Shown: positions 44,341-54,569, counted from the first letter of the stretch. The stretch is DNA of 64,000 bases from JAPPHA01 sp963664045 (GCA_963664045.2 CAXXGT010000010.1:91315-155314); one strand, 5' to 3'. Notes: generated by a model from the sequence alone, not told the origin. Numbers and translations: made by a program.

Positions 44341-45039
44341 TTGCAGACATTTTCAGAAGCCTGGCGGCTCATTTCGGAAGCTGACGCGGACCTGTTCGCA
44401 ATCGTCGCGCTGTCCCTGAAGGTCAGCCTGACGGCAACCATGATCGCGTCGCTACTTGCCATCCCGGCCGGCGCAGTGGTCGGAATCTGGAACTTCCCTG
44501 GACGGCGGGCAATTGTCGTCACCGCCACGTCGCTCATGGCCCTGCCACCTGTCGTCGCGGGCCTGATGGTCTACCTGCTGCTTTCCAGGTCCGGTCCCCT
44601 CGGCGCGTTGGGATTGCTGTTCACGCCAAGCGCCATGATCATCGTGCAGACGATACTCATCTTTCCGATCGTCCTGGCGTTGACGCGCGAAGCCATATTG
44701 CCCCTGGAACGCGAATACAGGTTTCTCATTCGCGCCGTTGACGCTGGTCCGGCGCTCCGCATCACAACGCTGGTATGGGATGCCCGGTTCGCCATCGCGA
44801 CCGCCGTGCTTGCCGGCTTCGGAAGGGCGATCGCCGAGGTCGGAGCTGTCATCATAGTCGGCGGCAACATCAATGGCGTGACCCGGATCATGACGACAAC
44901 CATTGCACTGGAGACTTCAAAGGGAAACCTGGAACTGGCACTGGCGCTCGGTATCATTCTCATTCTGATCGCCCTTTTCATCAATGCGCTGACCCACGTG
45001 ATCGTTCACCTGGGAACGAGGTACCAGGTCACACGATGA
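44341..45039 (+). CDS. tupB: Tungstate ABC transporter permease
   Basis: A 232-residue inner-membrane permease of the ModB/TupB group, about five helices (AIVALSLKVSLTATMIASLL at the start). The coupling motif is in DAGPALRITTLVWDARFAIATA and GRAIAEVGAVIIVGGNINGVTRIMTT is the TupB-like signature. It starts with TTG at 44341. Its stop overlaps the ATPase start by four bases. The tungstate assignment comes from the binding protein encoded third. Confidence 0.9.
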   Translation: MQTFSEAWRLISEADADLFAIVALSLKVSLTATMIASLLAIPAGAVVGIWNFPGRRAIVVTATSLMALPPVVAGLMVYLLLSRSGPLGALGLLFTPSAMIIVQTILIFPIVLALTREAILPLEREYRFLIRAVDAGPALRITTLVWDARFAIATAVLAGFGRAIAEVGAVIIVGGNINGVTRIMTTTIALETSKGNLELALALGIILILIALFINALTHVIVHLGTRYQVTR

Positions 45040-45737
45040 TGGCGCGGCTACAAATGGGCGGGACCACCTACTCCGCCGGGGGCAAGTTGAGGGTTGGCCC
45101 GATCGAACTTGACCATTATTTCACCGGGATCACGGCGATTCTCGGTCCGAACGGTGCAGGAAAGACGCTTTTCCTGAACCTGTGCCACGGCCTTGTCGAA
45201 CCGACATCGGGCACCGTCACGTGGAACGGGATTGATGCAGTTGAAGGACGGCGCGGCCGGGGGTTCGTGTTCCAGAATACTGCCGTCATGCGCCGATCGG
45301 TTGCCGATAACCTTGCGTTTCCTCTCGCGGCTGCGGGAGTGAGGCGTCGACGCCGGCACGAAATTGTCGACCGAACGCTCGAGACGGTCCACTTGTTCGA
45401 CCGGGCCGACGACCCGGCCGCCGCGCTGTCGGGAGGTGAACGCCAGCGGATGGCACTCGGCCGAGCGATCGTCTCTGATCCCTCGGTCTTGTTTCTCGAT
45501 GAACCATCCGCAAACCTTGATCCCGCGTCCACGGCCTTGCTCGAAGAGATCGTCACCAGGATCTCGGGCAAGGGCGTTGCAGTTCTCTGGGCGACACACG
45601 ACTTGCGTCAGGCACAGGACCGATCACATCATGTCCTGTTTCTCGACCGGGGTCGGATCGCCGAATCAGCAGCGACTGACCGTTTTTTTTCTTCTCCCGA
45701 ATCATTCCCGGCACGCAGGTATCTTGGAAGGGATTAA
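45036..45737 (+). CDS. tupC: Tungstate ABC transporter ATP-binding protein
   Basis: A 233-residue ATPase with Walker A LGPNGAGKTLFLNL, the Q-loop in GFVFQNTAVMRRSV, the signature ALSGGERQRMALGRAI and Walker B VLFLDEPSANLDP. The ATG overlaps the permease stop (ATGA) and its stop shares a base with the next gene's ATG, so the three genes are tightly coupled. A frame extends upstream inside tupB but is not the start. The H-loop WATHDLRQAQ is intact. Confidence 0.93.
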   Translation: MMARLQMGGTTYSAGGKLRVGPIELDHYFTGITAILGPNGAGKTLFLNLCHGLVEPTSGTVTWNGIDAVEGRRGRGFVFQNTAVMRRSVADNLAFPLAAAGVRRRRRHEIVDRTLETVHLFDRADDPAAALSGGERQRMALGRAIVSDPSVLFLDEPSANLDPASTALLEEIVTRISGKGVAVLWATHDLRQAQDRSHHVLFLDRGRIAESAATDRFFSSPESFPARRYLGRD

Positions 45738-46579
45738 TGATGAGAACGCTGTTCTCGGCTGTGCTTGTCCTTTTGGCTCAATCCTGCCTGGCGGCAGACG
45801 ACCGCATGACGCTCGCGTCGACAACGTCGACCCAGAACTCCGGTTTCTATGACTACCTTCTGCCGATCCTCAAGGAAGAGACCGGCATTACCGTCGACGT
45901 CATTTCTGTCGGTACCGGTCAGGCCTTGAGAATTGCCAGAAACGGAGACGCCGATGCCGTACTGGTCCACCATCGTCCATCCGAGAACGCTTTCGTGGAA
46001 GCAGGCCATGGAGTCGACCGCCGCGACGTCATGTACAATGACTACGTGATCGTCGGGCCGGCTGACGATTCCGTCAAGATCGCCGAATCATCGTCGGTCA
46101 TAGAGGCGTTCGAACGCCTTTCCGCGGGCGAGGCGATGTTCATCTCCAGGGGCGACGACAGCGGGACCCACAAGAAAGAAACGGAAATCTGGGATATGGC
46201 TGCCATTTCACCAGCGGGCGACTGGTACAGGGAAATAGGGGCTGGAATGGGCGCTGCCCTGAACATGGCCTCGGTTACGGACAGTTATACACTTACCGAT
46301 AGAGGAACGTGGATTTCCTTCGGCAACAAGGGATCATTGGCGGTCCTGTTCAGCTCGGAACCGCCACTTTTCAACCCGTACGGCCTGATCCTGGTCAATC
46401 CGGAACGCCATGAGCATGTCCGACATGACCTGGCAGTTCGATTTGCCGACTGGATGACATCCCTGTCGGGCCAAAACGCGATCTCGGAATTTCGCGTCGC
46501 TGGCCAACAGTTGTTTTGTCCGAACAGCGACGAATACCGTCAAGAACTTTTTTCCGAAAGCTTGCAGTGCCTTGAATAG
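45737..46579 (+). CDS. tupA: Tungstate ABC transporter substrate-binding protein
   Basis: A 280-residue periplasmic protein with signal peptide MMRTLFSAVLVLLAQSCLAA. The mature start is LASTTSTQNSGFYDYLLP, the TupA hallmark that positions the oxyanion, followed by VGTGQALRIARNGDADAVLVHH and FISRGDDSGTHKKE. These distinguish it from molybdate and phosphate binders. Tungstate import would supply tungsto-enzymes such as some formate or aldehyde oxidoreductases; none is encoded in this window. Confidence 0.94.
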   Translation: MMRTLFSAVLVLLAQSCLAADDRMTLASTTSTQNSGFYDYLLPILKEETGITVDVISVGTGQALRIARNGDADAVLVHHRPSENAFVEAGHGVDRRDVMYNDYVIVGPADDSVKIAESSSVIEAFERLSAGEAMFISRGDDSGTHKKETEIWDMAAISPAGDWYREIGAGMGAALNMASVTDSYTLTDRGTWISFGNKGSLAVLFSSEPPLFNPYGLILVNPERHEHVRHDLAVRFADWMTSLSGQNAISEFRVAGQQLFCPNSDEYRQELFSESLQCLE

Positions 46580-46724
46580 GCGCTCTTGACCTTGTGTGTG
46601 GAAACAGGCCGCGAGATTGAACTGATCATGTCCGGGAACTTGTTTCACACCGGCGCGGCGATCCTCGACCGTGCGAACCGGTCGGAAGGTCTCGGGCCAA
46701 TGCTCATGGGAGGCATTGGACGAA

Positions 46725-49106
46725 CTATTCCCCGCTGGTGGTTGTTGGCGAAAGAAAACTCGCGGCGATGGACCGTTCCGATGACTTTTCGAACTGAACC
46801 CGGACCTTGTCATGATCGATCTGCAGAATCCGGCCATAACCGAACTTTTGATGAAAGACACGGTCTCCGACCGAAAACCGGGTGGCATCGCCCAGGTTCA
46901 GTTGTCGACCGCCAGAGACCGGTGATCGCCCCGGGGCGCTCCGAACCAGGTTTCGCCTGGCGTTCGCACGCTTCCAACCCGGCGTGCTGATCCCGCCGCC
47001 CTTTACCGTGTCCTGGTGGCTGAAGCCGGTTTCGCCGAATTGCCAGCCTGGCATGACCGCCGACCCAAAAATCATCGCGTCATGACTTGGCAGAACATCG
47101 ACATGCTCTTCGGGAAGTTCGTCAATGAAGCGCGACGGGATACAGTCGCCCCATTCACCGCTGATGGCGCGGCGTCGCGATGCGAAACTGATGTAGCAGA
47201 TTTTCTCTGCGCGTGTAATTCCGACGTATCCCAGCCGCCTTTCCTCCTCCAGTGCTTCGTTGCCGGATTTCATCGCCAGGGCACGCGGGGACGGAAACAG
47301 CCCGTCTTCCCAGCCGGGCAGAAACACGACAGCAAATTCAAGCCCTTTCGCCGCGTGCAACGTCATCAGGGAAACACGTTCCTCCCCCGTTTCCTGGTCG
47401 TGATCCATGACCAGGGACACGTGGTCCAGGAATCCCTGGAGATTCTCGAATTCATGAAGCGAACGGACAAGTTCCTTGAGGTTTTCGAGACGGCCGGGCG
47501 CGTCGACTGCCTTGCTGGATACCCAATGTCCTGCATAACCGCTTTCGTCGAGGATTTGTTCGGCGACCTCGACATGGCTTTTCTCGCCGCCCTGGACACT
47601 ACGGCCCCAAACTTTGAGGTCGGCAAGAAATCGGCCCAGCTCCCGCCGCGTTTTGGCCGCGAATTGACCTTCGCTGACGAGGTCTCCAGATGCGTCAACA
47701 AGCGAGATTCCGGCTTCCCGCGCACGGTTGAAGATCATTTGGAACGACTTGTCACCGATTCCCCGTCGGGGTGTGTTGATGATCCGTTCAAAGGCGAGGT
47801 TGTCGGCTGGCGATACCGCAAGGCGAAAATACGCGATCGCGTCACGGATTTCGCGCCGCTCGTAAAACCGGGGGCCTCCGATGACGCGATAAGGCAAGCC
47901 AATTCGGAGAAACCGGTCCTCGAATTGCCGCATCTGAAAGGTCGTGCGTTGCAGGATCGCCATGTCGTCGAGTGCCACCGGCGCCCTGCCCCGTGAACCT
48001 TTCTGGATGGCTTCAATCTCGTCCCCAACCCAGACCGCTTCACCGACACTGTCGTAGTGGGAGATCAGGCGTACCTTTTCCCCTTGATCCGACCGGGTCC
48101 ACAGTGTCTTGCCCAAACGATTCCTGTTGAACGAAATCAGGTGCGACGCCGCCGCAAGAATATGTCCAGTTGACCGGTAGTTCTGTTCAAGACGGAAAAC
48201 CGTCGAATTCGGGAAATCCCTTTCAAACCGCAGTATGTTTCCGACCTCTGCTCCCCGCCAGCCGTATATGGATTGGTCGTCGTCTCCAACGCAGCAGATA
48301 TTCTGGTGCTTCGACGCCAGCAGTCGCAACCAGAGATACTGAGCGACATTGGCATCCTGGTATTCGTCAACCAGAATATACTTGAGCCTCCTGCAATATC
48401 CGTCGAGAATCGCTTGATTTTTTGAGAAAATCTGGACCATGTGAAGAAGCAGGTCGCCGAAGTCGACGCAGTTCAGCGTCTTCAACCTGTCCTGATAATC
48501 GGAATAAAGCTCGATCGCCCTTCCTCTGCCCCAATGAGCTTCGCGGTCGGGAACCTTGTCGGGTGTCCACGCCCGGTTTTTCCAACGATCTATCATGCCT
48601 GCCAGGTGACGGGCCGGAAACATCTTCTGGTCGATATCTGCAGCCTGGAGAACCTGCTTGAGCAACCTGACCTGATCATCGGTATCGAGAATCGTGAAAT
48701 TGGACTTCAGTCCCGCTAGTTCGGCGTTGTAACGCAACATCCTTGCACTGATTGAATGAAATGTACCAAGCCACGGCATCCCCTCGACCACTTCCCCGAG
48801 GATCTGGCCCACGCGGGATTTCATTTCCCTGGCTGCCTTGTTCGTGAATGTAACGGCCAGAATATTGTACGGGCGTACATTCTGCGAATTGATCAGGTGC
48901 GCGATTCTGGTGGTCAGGGCCCTGGTCTTTCCGGTTCCGGCACCTGCGAGCAAGAGAACCGGCCCGTCCAGGGTTTCGACCGCCGAACGTTGTTCGGAAT
49001 TCAGCTCATCCAGGTACCGTGCCTGTTCGCGCCCGGGCTTTCCCGCCGCCAGGGCGCGTTCAGAAAGAGACAAGGATCCTGCAGGTGGCGCAACGCTGTT
49101 CATCAA
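46725..49106 (-). CDS. uvrD: UvrD/PcrA-type DNA helicase
   Basis: A 793-residue superfamily 1A helicase unwinding DNA in nucleotide-excision and mismatch repair. Walker A is LLLAGAGTGKTRALTTRIAH, motif Ia AVTFTNKAAREMKSRV, Walker B ILVDEYQDANVAQY, motif III CVGDDDQSIYGWRGAEV, motif V/VI VSLMTLHAAKGLEFAVVFLP and LGYVGITRA. The C-terminal tail (GDRVFHQKFGYGRILQIDHDKV) is the Tudor-like RNA-polymerase-binding domain of UvrD/PcrA. Length is complete. It diverges from the pyruvate carboxylase gene. Confidence 0.94.
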   Translation of the reverse strand: MMNSVAPPAGSLSLSERALAAGKPGREQARYLDELNSEQRSAVETLDGPVLLLAGAGTGKTRALTTRIAHLINSQNVRPYNILAVTFTNKAAREMKSRVGQILGEVVEGMPWLGTFHSISARMLRYNAELAGLKSNFTILDTDDQVRLLKQVLQAADIDQKMFPARHLAGMIDRWKNRAWTPDKVPDREAHWGRGRAIELYSDYQDRLKTLNCVDFGDLLLHMVQIFSKNQAILDGYCRRLKYILVDEYQDANVAQYLWLRLLASKHQNICCVGDDDQSIYGWRGAEVGNILRFERDFPNSTVFRLEQNYRSTGHILAAASHLISFNRNRLGKTLWTRSDQGEKVRLISHYDSVGEAVWVGDEIEAIQKGSRGRAPVALDDMAILQRTTFQMRQFEDRFLRIGLPYRVIGGPRFYERREIRDAIAYFRLAVSPADNLAFERIINTPRRGIGDKSFQMIFNRAREAGISLVDASGDLVSEGQFAAKTRRELGRFLADLKVWGRSVQGGEKSHVEVAEQILDESGYAGHWVSSKAVDAPGRLENLKELVRSLHEFENLQGFLDHVSLVMDHDQETGEERVSLMTLHAAKGLEFAVVFLPGWEDGLFPSPRALAMKSGNEALEEERRLGYVGITRAEKICYISFASRRRAISGEWGDCIPSRFIDELPEEHVDVLPSHDAMIFGSAVMPGWQFGETGFSHQDTVKGGGISTPGWKRANARRNLVRSAPGRSPVSGGRQLNLGDATRFSVGDRVFHQKFGYGRILQIDHDKVRVQFEKSSERSIAASFLSPTTTSGE

Positions 49107-49362
49107 GCTTCATTATCGGTAAAGGACGATGCGTTAAAGTCGGCAGTCGAACGCGACACCGGAACGAAGCAGTTCACGCGAGTCCTTGTCAGCGACTTCG
49201 AGTCCCTTGACCTGGTTCGAAATGTGCATCGGATGACCGGAAAACGTGTCCGTTCCCGCGGTAATTCGCGGCCCGGTCCGTCCGGAAGAGGTATTCGAAG
49301 CTGAATGCATCAGATTTGCCGGCATCGTGACCATGACGAGCCAGAACGGAGTGCGCCCGCGC

Positions 49363-52300
49363 ATGCAAACGAAAGAAATCCGAAAGATCCTCGTGGCCAA
49401 CCGGAGCGAGATCGCAATTCGCGCCATGAGAGCGGCCAATGAAATCGGAATACGAACCGTCGCCGTATTCGCCGAGGAAGACAAGCTCAGCCTGCACAGG
49501 TTCAAGTCGGACGAAGCCTACAGGATCGGGGCCGGGCTCGGACCGGTGGAAGCCTATTTGAGTATCGACGAAATTATCCGGGTTGCGCTGCAATCGGGCG
49601 CCGATGCGGTCCACCCGGGTTATGGATTGCTTTCGGAAAACCCGAAGCTCGTTGAAGCCTGTACGGCGAACGGGCTGATCTTCATCGGGCCGAAGGCCGA
49701 GACCATGCGTAAGCTTGGTGACAAGTTCAGCGCTCGCCAAGCCGCCACGGAAGCCCATGTCCCCGTCATTCCGGCAACCGGTATCCTGCCTGAAGACATG
49801 GAAGTCGTCAGACTGGAAGCCGAACGCATCGGATATCCGTTGATGCTGAAAGCAAGCTGGGGCGGCGGCGGACGGGGCATGCGCCAGATAAACGGCCCCG
49901 ACGAACTCGAGTCCATGGTTCCCGAGGGGCGACGGGAAGCCGAAGCTGCGTTCGGGAACGGCGACGGATACCTGGAAAAGCTGATATCCCGCGCTCGCCA
50001 CGTCGAGGTCCAGATTCTTGGTGACGGGCATGGCAACATTTTCCACCTCTGGGAGCGTGACTGTTCGATCCAACGCCGTAACCAGAAGATCGTCGAACGT
50101 GCGCCCGCGCCTTACCTCTCGGAAAGCCAGCGCCGTCATGTTTGCGATCTCGCGGTGCAGTTATGCCGCCGGGTCGGTTACCAGGGAGCCGGTACCGTAG
50201 AGTTCCTGATGGATCACGACAGCGGTGAGTTCTACTTCATCGAGGTTAATCCAAGGATTCAGGTCGAGCACACTGTAACCGAGGAAGTCACGGGTATCGA
50301 CATCGTTCGGGCCCAGATTCTCATCGCAGAAGGGAAACCGCTACCGGACGCAACAGGGAAACCCGACCAGGATTCGATCACGCTCAATGGACACGCCTTG
50401 CAATGCAGGATTACGACCGAAGACCCCCACAACAATTTCATACCTGACTACGGACGTATCACGGCGTACCGGGGCGCCACCGGCATGGGCATCCGGCTCG
50501 ATGGCGGAACCGCGTATTCCGGGGCCGTGATCACCCGTCATTACGATTCCCTGCTTGAAAAGGTCACCGCCTGGGCTCCCACCCCGAGAGACGCGATCGC
50601 CCGCCTTGATCGCGCGCTCCGGGAGTTCAGGATTCGCGGTGTCTCGACAAACATCGAATTCGTCGAAAACCTTCTGAAGCATCCCGAATTTGTCAGCGAC
50701 AATTTCACGACACGCTTTATCGACACGACCCCGGAGCTGTTCACGTTCACCGCACGTCGTGACAGGGCGACAAAAATCCTGACCTTCATTGCGGACATAA
50801 CCGTTAACGGCAATCCGGAGGTCCTCGGGCGGCAAAGCCCTCCGGCGCGAGTCAAGTCGCCGGTCATTCCGAAAACCGTGCCGTCAAGCACGACGTCCGG
50901 AACCCGGGATCTCCTGGTAAACGGCGGACCCGAAGCCGTAACGGAGTGGATGGCAAGGGAGTCGCGCTTGCTGATTACCGATACGACGATGCGCGACAGC
51001 CATCAGTCCCTGCTCGCGACAAGAATGCGTTCGATCGACATGATCAACATTGCGGAGGCTTATTCCCACAATCTGCCCCGGCTGTTTTCCGTCGAGTGCT
51101 GGGGAGGAGCAACTTTCGACGTCGCGTACAGGTTTCTCCAGGAATGTCCGTGGCAGCGACTTCGGGACCTTCGCCGGCAGATGCCCAACACGCTGCTTCA
51201 GATGCTGCTACGCGGCTCCAACGGGGTTGGATACACGAACTATCCGGACAACGTGGTCCAGTCGTTCGTGCACCAGGCCGCAGCTACGGGAATCGATCTT
51301 TTCCGTGTCTTCGATGCGCTGAACTGGGTGGAGAACATGCGCGTTTCGATTGACGCGGTGATCGAGAGCGGAAAGATCTGCGAAGGCGCGATCTGTTACA
51401 CCGGAGACGTACTGGATTCAGCGTCATCGAAATACGATTTGACCTACTATGTCAGTACGGGAAAGGCGTTGCGCGATGCCGGTGTTCATATTCTCGGATT
51501 GAAAGACATGGCCGGATTGCTCAAGCCTTACGGCGCAAAGGTCCTAGTCAAGGCGCTGAAGGACGAGGTCGGGCTTCCAATCCACTTCCACAATCATGAT
51601 ACCTCCGGGATTGGCGCCGCCACGGTCCTTGCAGCTTCGGAAGTCGGTGTGGACGCTGTCGACCTGGCAATGGACGCACTGTCTGGCGGAACGTCTCAAC
51701 CTTGCCTCGGATCCGTTGTCGAAGCGCTTTCGGGAACGGAAAGGGACAGCGGGATATCTATTGACGCCGTCAGGGAAATATCGAATTACTGGCAGGGCGT
51801 GAGAGAACACTACGTCGCATTTGAATCCGGACTGACCGTTCCGGCGTCGGAAATTTTCCTTCATGGAATGCCAGGCGGGCAATTCACCAATTTGAAGGAA
51901 CAGGCACGCTCGCTTGGGCTTGAGGACCGCTGGCCGGACGTTGCCACCGCCTACGCGGATGTCAACTCGATGTTCGGGGACATCATCAAGGTAACACCGA
52001 CATCAAAGGTCGTGGGTGACATGGCCTTGATGATGGTAAGCCAGGGGTTATCGCGGGAAGATGTCGAAAACCCCGATATCGATGTCGCGTTTCCTGAATC
52101 GGTCGTCGACATGATGCGCGGCAGCCTTGGCCAACCCCCGGGAGGATTCCCGAAAGCGATCCAGTCCAAGGTTCTCAAGGGCGAACATCCGATGACATCC
52201 CGGCCCGGGTCCAGGCTGGATCCTGTCGACATCGAAGCTACCCGCTGGGAAGTTTCCGAAAAACTCGACGGATTCGCGGTCGATGACGAGGACCTGAACG

Positions 52301-52815
52301 GCTACCTGATGTATCCTGCGGTGTACCTGGATTACATGAAACGGCACCAGGTTTACGGGCCGGTTCGAACTCTTCCGACGAAGACCTTTTTCTACGGGAT
52401 GACGCCAGGTGAAGAGATCTCCGTTGAAATCGACCCGGGCAAGACCCTGGAAATCCGCTTGCAGGCGATTGGCGAAACCGGTGAAGACGGATTTGCCAGG
52501 GTGTTTTTCGAACTCAATGGGCAGCCGAGAACCATCCGGATCGAGGACCGAAAGGCAGCCAAGTCTACGGCCCGGGTCAGAAAGGCCGATGTCGGCAATC
52601 CGGACCATGTTGCGGCACCGATGCCCGGCGTGGTCGCTTCGGTCAGCGTTACCGTCGGACAGACTGTTTCCGCAGGCGATTTGTTGCTGACCATGGAAGC
52701 GATGAAAATGGAAACCGGCATTTATTCGGAATCCGAAAGGGTCGTTTCGGCAATTCATGCGACCCCGGGAACCCAGGTCGATGCGAAGGACCTCCTGATC
52801 GAACTCGAAGAGTGA
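49363..52815 (+). CDS. pyc: Pyruvate carboxylase
   Basis: A 1150-residue single-chain enzyme carboxylating pyruvate to oxaloacetate with biotin and ATP. The biotin carboxylase part starts KILVANRSEIAIRAMRAANE and includes GGGGRGMRQI and EFYFIEVNPRIQVEHTVTEE. The carboxyltransferase part begins ITDTTMRDSHQSLLATRMR and includes FHNHDTSGIGAATVLAA. The biotin site is LTMEAMKMETGIYSE near the end. The frame is open to 49246; 49333 is an alternative start, but MQTKEIRKILVANRSE best matches the family. It replenishes the citric acid cycle. Confidence 0.94.
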   Translation: MQTKEIRKILVANRSEIAIRAMRAANEIGIRTVAVFAEEDKLSLHRFKSDEAYRIGAGLGPVEAYLSIDEIIRVALQSGADAVHPGYGLLSENPKLVEACTANGLIFIGPKAETMRKLGDKFSARQAATEAHVPVIPATGILPEDMEVVRLEAERIGYPLMLKASWGGGGRGMRQINGPDELESMVPEGRREAEAAFGNGDGYLEKLISRARHVEVQILGDGHGNIFHLWERDCSIQRRNQKIVERAPAPYLSESQRRHVCDLAVQLCRRVGYQGAGTVEFLMDHDSGEFYFIEVNPRIQVEHTVTEEVTGIDIVRAQILIAEGKPLPDATGKPDQDSITLNGHALQCRITTEDPHNNFIPDYGRITAYRGATGMGIRLDGGTAYSGAVITRHYDSLLEKVTAWAPTPRDAIARLDRALREFRIRGVSTNIEFVENLLKHPEFVSDNFTTRFIDTTPELFTFTARRDRATKILTFIADITVNGNPEVLGRQSPPARVKSPVIPKTVPSSTTSGTRDLLVNGGPEAVTEWMARESRLLITDTTMRDSHQSLLATRMRSIDMINIAEAYSHNLPRLFSVECWGGATFDVAYRFLQECPWQRLRDLRRQMPNTLLQMLLRGSNGVGYTNYPDNVVQSFVHQAAATGIDLFRVFDALNWVENMRVSIDAVIESGKICEGAICYTGDVLDSASSKYDLTYYVSTGKALRDAGVHILGLKDMAGLLKPYGAKVLVKALKDEVGLPIHFHNHDTSGIGAATVLAASEVGVDAVDLAMDALSGGTSQPCLGSVVEALSGTERDSGISIDAVREISNYWQGVREHYVAFESGLTVPASEIFLHGMPGGQFTNLKEQARSLGLEDRWPDVATAYADVNSMFGDIIKVTPTSKVVGDMALMMVSQGLSREDVENPDIDVAFPESVVDMMRGSLGQPPGGFPKAIQSKVLKGEHPMTSRPGSRLDPVDIEATRWEVSEKLDGFAVDDEDLNGYLMYPAVYLDYMKRHQVYGPVRTLPTKTFFYGMTPGEEISVEIDPGKTLEIRLQAIGETGEDGFARVFFELNGQPRTIRIEDRKAAKSTARVRKADVGNPDHVAAPMPGVVASVSVTVGQTVSAGDLLLTMEAMKMETGIYSESERVVSAIHATPGTQVDAKDLLIELEE

Positions 52816-52828
52816 AAATCGACTGCCA

Positions 52829-53641
52829 ATGAAAAAGATCATCGTGCTTTCGGACACCCATGTGGGTGAATCGACGAATGCGGGGAGCCAGGCCCCCGAC
52901 CTCGCTCGCTTCGAGGCCGCCGTCCGCCACGCAAGCAAATATCATGCGGACGCGGAATTCCTGATTCACCTGGGCGACCTGACCCAGAACGGGTTACGGT
53001 CCGAATATGAACGGGTTCGGCCGGTTCTCGAGGCAATCGACTTCAACTGCCACCTGATCCCCGGCAATCACGACGAAAGAATAGCCATGCGCGAGTGTTT
53101 TCCGGACTTGACCCGCCCGGACACCGAAGCCGGAGGTTTCCTTCAGTCGGCACTGAGGGTCGGTTCGGACCTGGTCCTGGCGCTGGACACTCTTTCCGAC
53201 CCCGACCAAATGGATGAACCCAATTGCGGGTACCTGTGCCCGGTCAGATTGAACTGGGTTCGCGACCGGATTTCCGAACCACGTTCCGGCCGCGTCATCG
53301 TATTCATGCACCATCCGCCGTTCCGTACGGGGGTGGAGATTCTCGACCCGAGCCGCCTGATGAACGGTGATGAATTGATCTCGGTTCTCGATACCTGCCG
53401 GGTTCCCGTCCACATCGTATGTGGCCACCTGCACCGGACGGTTTCGGGTACCGTCGGCAGGCACGGATTTTCAGTATGCAAAGGATCCAGCCGGTCGTTC
53501 CGGATCGCCAAACGTCCCGATCAAGGCGTCTTTGAAGACGAGGCAATCGACATTCCAGCCTACAACGTCCTGTTTCTGTTCGATGACTGTATAGTGATTC
53601 ACACGCAGACTTATGACCCCGAAAGGGAGATCGATGGATGA
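52829..53641 (+). CDS. Metallophosphoesterase, CpdA-like cyclic nucleotide phosphodiesterase
   Basis: A 270-residue calcineurin-like phosphoesterase. The metal-binding motifs are all present and ordered: IVLSDTHVG, IHLGDLTQNG, LIPGNHDERIA, VFMHHPPFRTG and VCGHLHRTVSG. This layout matches class III cyclic AMP phosphodiesterases (CpdA/IcC). Related members hydrolyse other phosphodiesters, so substrate is tentative. It starts 13 bases after the pyruvate carboxylase stop and is probably co-transcribed with it. A small stem-loop at 53672-53691 follows. Confidence 0.88.
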   Translation: MKKIIVLSDTHVGESTNAGSQAPDLARFEAAVRHASKYHADAEFLIHLGDLTQNGLRSEYERVRPVLEAIDFNCHLIPGNHDERIAMRECFPDLTRPDTEAGGFLQSALRVGSDLVLALDTLSDPDQMDEPNCGYLCPVRLNWVRDRISEPRSGRVIVFMHHPPFRTGVEILDPSRLMNGDELISVLDTCRVPVHIVCGHLHRTVSGTVGRHGFSVCKGSSRSFRIAKRPDQGVFEDEAIDIPAYNVLFLFDDCIVIHTQTYDPEREIDG

Positions 53642-54100
53642 CGTTTTACTCATGCCACGTGCCTCCGACCGGCCTGATTTCCCAATCAGGCTTGATCCCT
53701 GAAACGGGACGGAAAAGCACGGCCAACCTAGTTTGCCGATACGCCTCAGAGCCAGTTTCGTATGGCGAGATCAACCGACTGTGCCCCGAGGCGAAGGATT
53801 GCAGGTTAACCGCACATTTACTGTATCGAGATTTCAGCCGATGCTTCCGCGCAATCCGCCAGCAACAGAACTGCATACCTCAGTTGAATTTCCGCACGTC
53901 CGGTGCGGGCTCGGTTGTTGTGGACCGCACTGATTGCCGGCCGATATCCTTGTCGCACGACTGACTTCAGGCCCAACAGGCCCAACGATCTGGAGCTCAC
54001 TTCGGTCTCTTGCCGCCTCGGGCGGTACGTAACTGAAATTCAAGAAACAAGAAACCGGTTGCAATGGCGCCGGCCCTTGAATACGAGAGAAGTTGGAGTC
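53642..54100. other. Gene-free stretch before tRNA-Gly
   Basis: About 460 bp without a convincing gene. Near its start an 8-bp stem, GCCTGATT (53672-53679) with AATCAGGC (53684-53691), could end the phosphodiesterase transcript, though only a weak T-tract follows. The right end holds the tRNA promoter. Confidence 0.45.
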
Positions 54101-54175
54101 GCGGGCGTAGCTCAGTGGTAGAGCACAACCTTGCCATGGTTGGGGTCGTGAGTTCGAGTCTCATCGCCCGCTCCA
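54101..54175 (+). tRNA. tRNA-Gly (GCC)
   Basis: Acceptor strands GCGGGCG (54101-54107) and CGCCCGC (54165-54171) pair. The anticodon GCC is at 54133-54135, the D arm has CTCAGTGGTAGAGC and the T arm GAGTTCGAGTCTC. The discriminator is T with an encoded CCA. It marks the border between ordinary chromosome and the element-rich right part. Confidence 0.95.
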
Positions 54176-54377
54176 CCAGATCTTCTTACATGATCACAAC
54201 ACGGGACATGGCCCTTGGCTTGAATATAACTTCAAGTCGCTGATTTTTTGATTCATTTCAGCAAGTTTTCCCTAATTCCACTCGCCGGGCCACAGTACAC
54301 GACTCACTGTATTTCGGGTAGTTTGACCGGTCTTTTCGGGATGGTCGTTTGCCATGCCATGAGTGCGTCATCCGGGT

Positions 54378-54497
54378 GTTAACATTCTCAATAGGGAAAA
54401 CAGTCCGGGCGTGGAGGTGCGTCGATAGGCCGGTGGTGAAGCGCGAATTGTTCAAGCGACCAAGTACACTTGAAAACCTCCGTCCTTCAGGCCGGGA
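54378..54497 (+). pseudogene. TnpB C-terminal remnant with right-end hairpin
   Basis: Positions 54378-54473 encode VNILNRENSPGVEVRR, an in-frame TAG and AGGEARIVQA, clearly the end of a TnpB like the one at 5538-6722 (VNILNRGNTPGVEPSRRAGDEARTVQVA there, split by a stop here). The stem-loop CCTCCGTCC-TTCA-GGCCGGG at 54477-54497 matches that element's right end. Upstream sequence is no longer recognisable. It shows that a second element once sat beside tRNA-Gly. Confidence 0.85.
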
Positions 54498-54569
54498 AAG
54501 AGGTCAAGACCCCGTTGAACAGCACCTCCAGTTCGTGCAACGCAACCGGTCTCGGTCTTGAGTTGTCAT

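Noticed and set aside
54101..54175. Attachment-site repeat of the tRNA-Gly 3' end
   Set aside because: I looked for a second copy of the T-arm and acceptor sequence to the right and did not see one before 64000.
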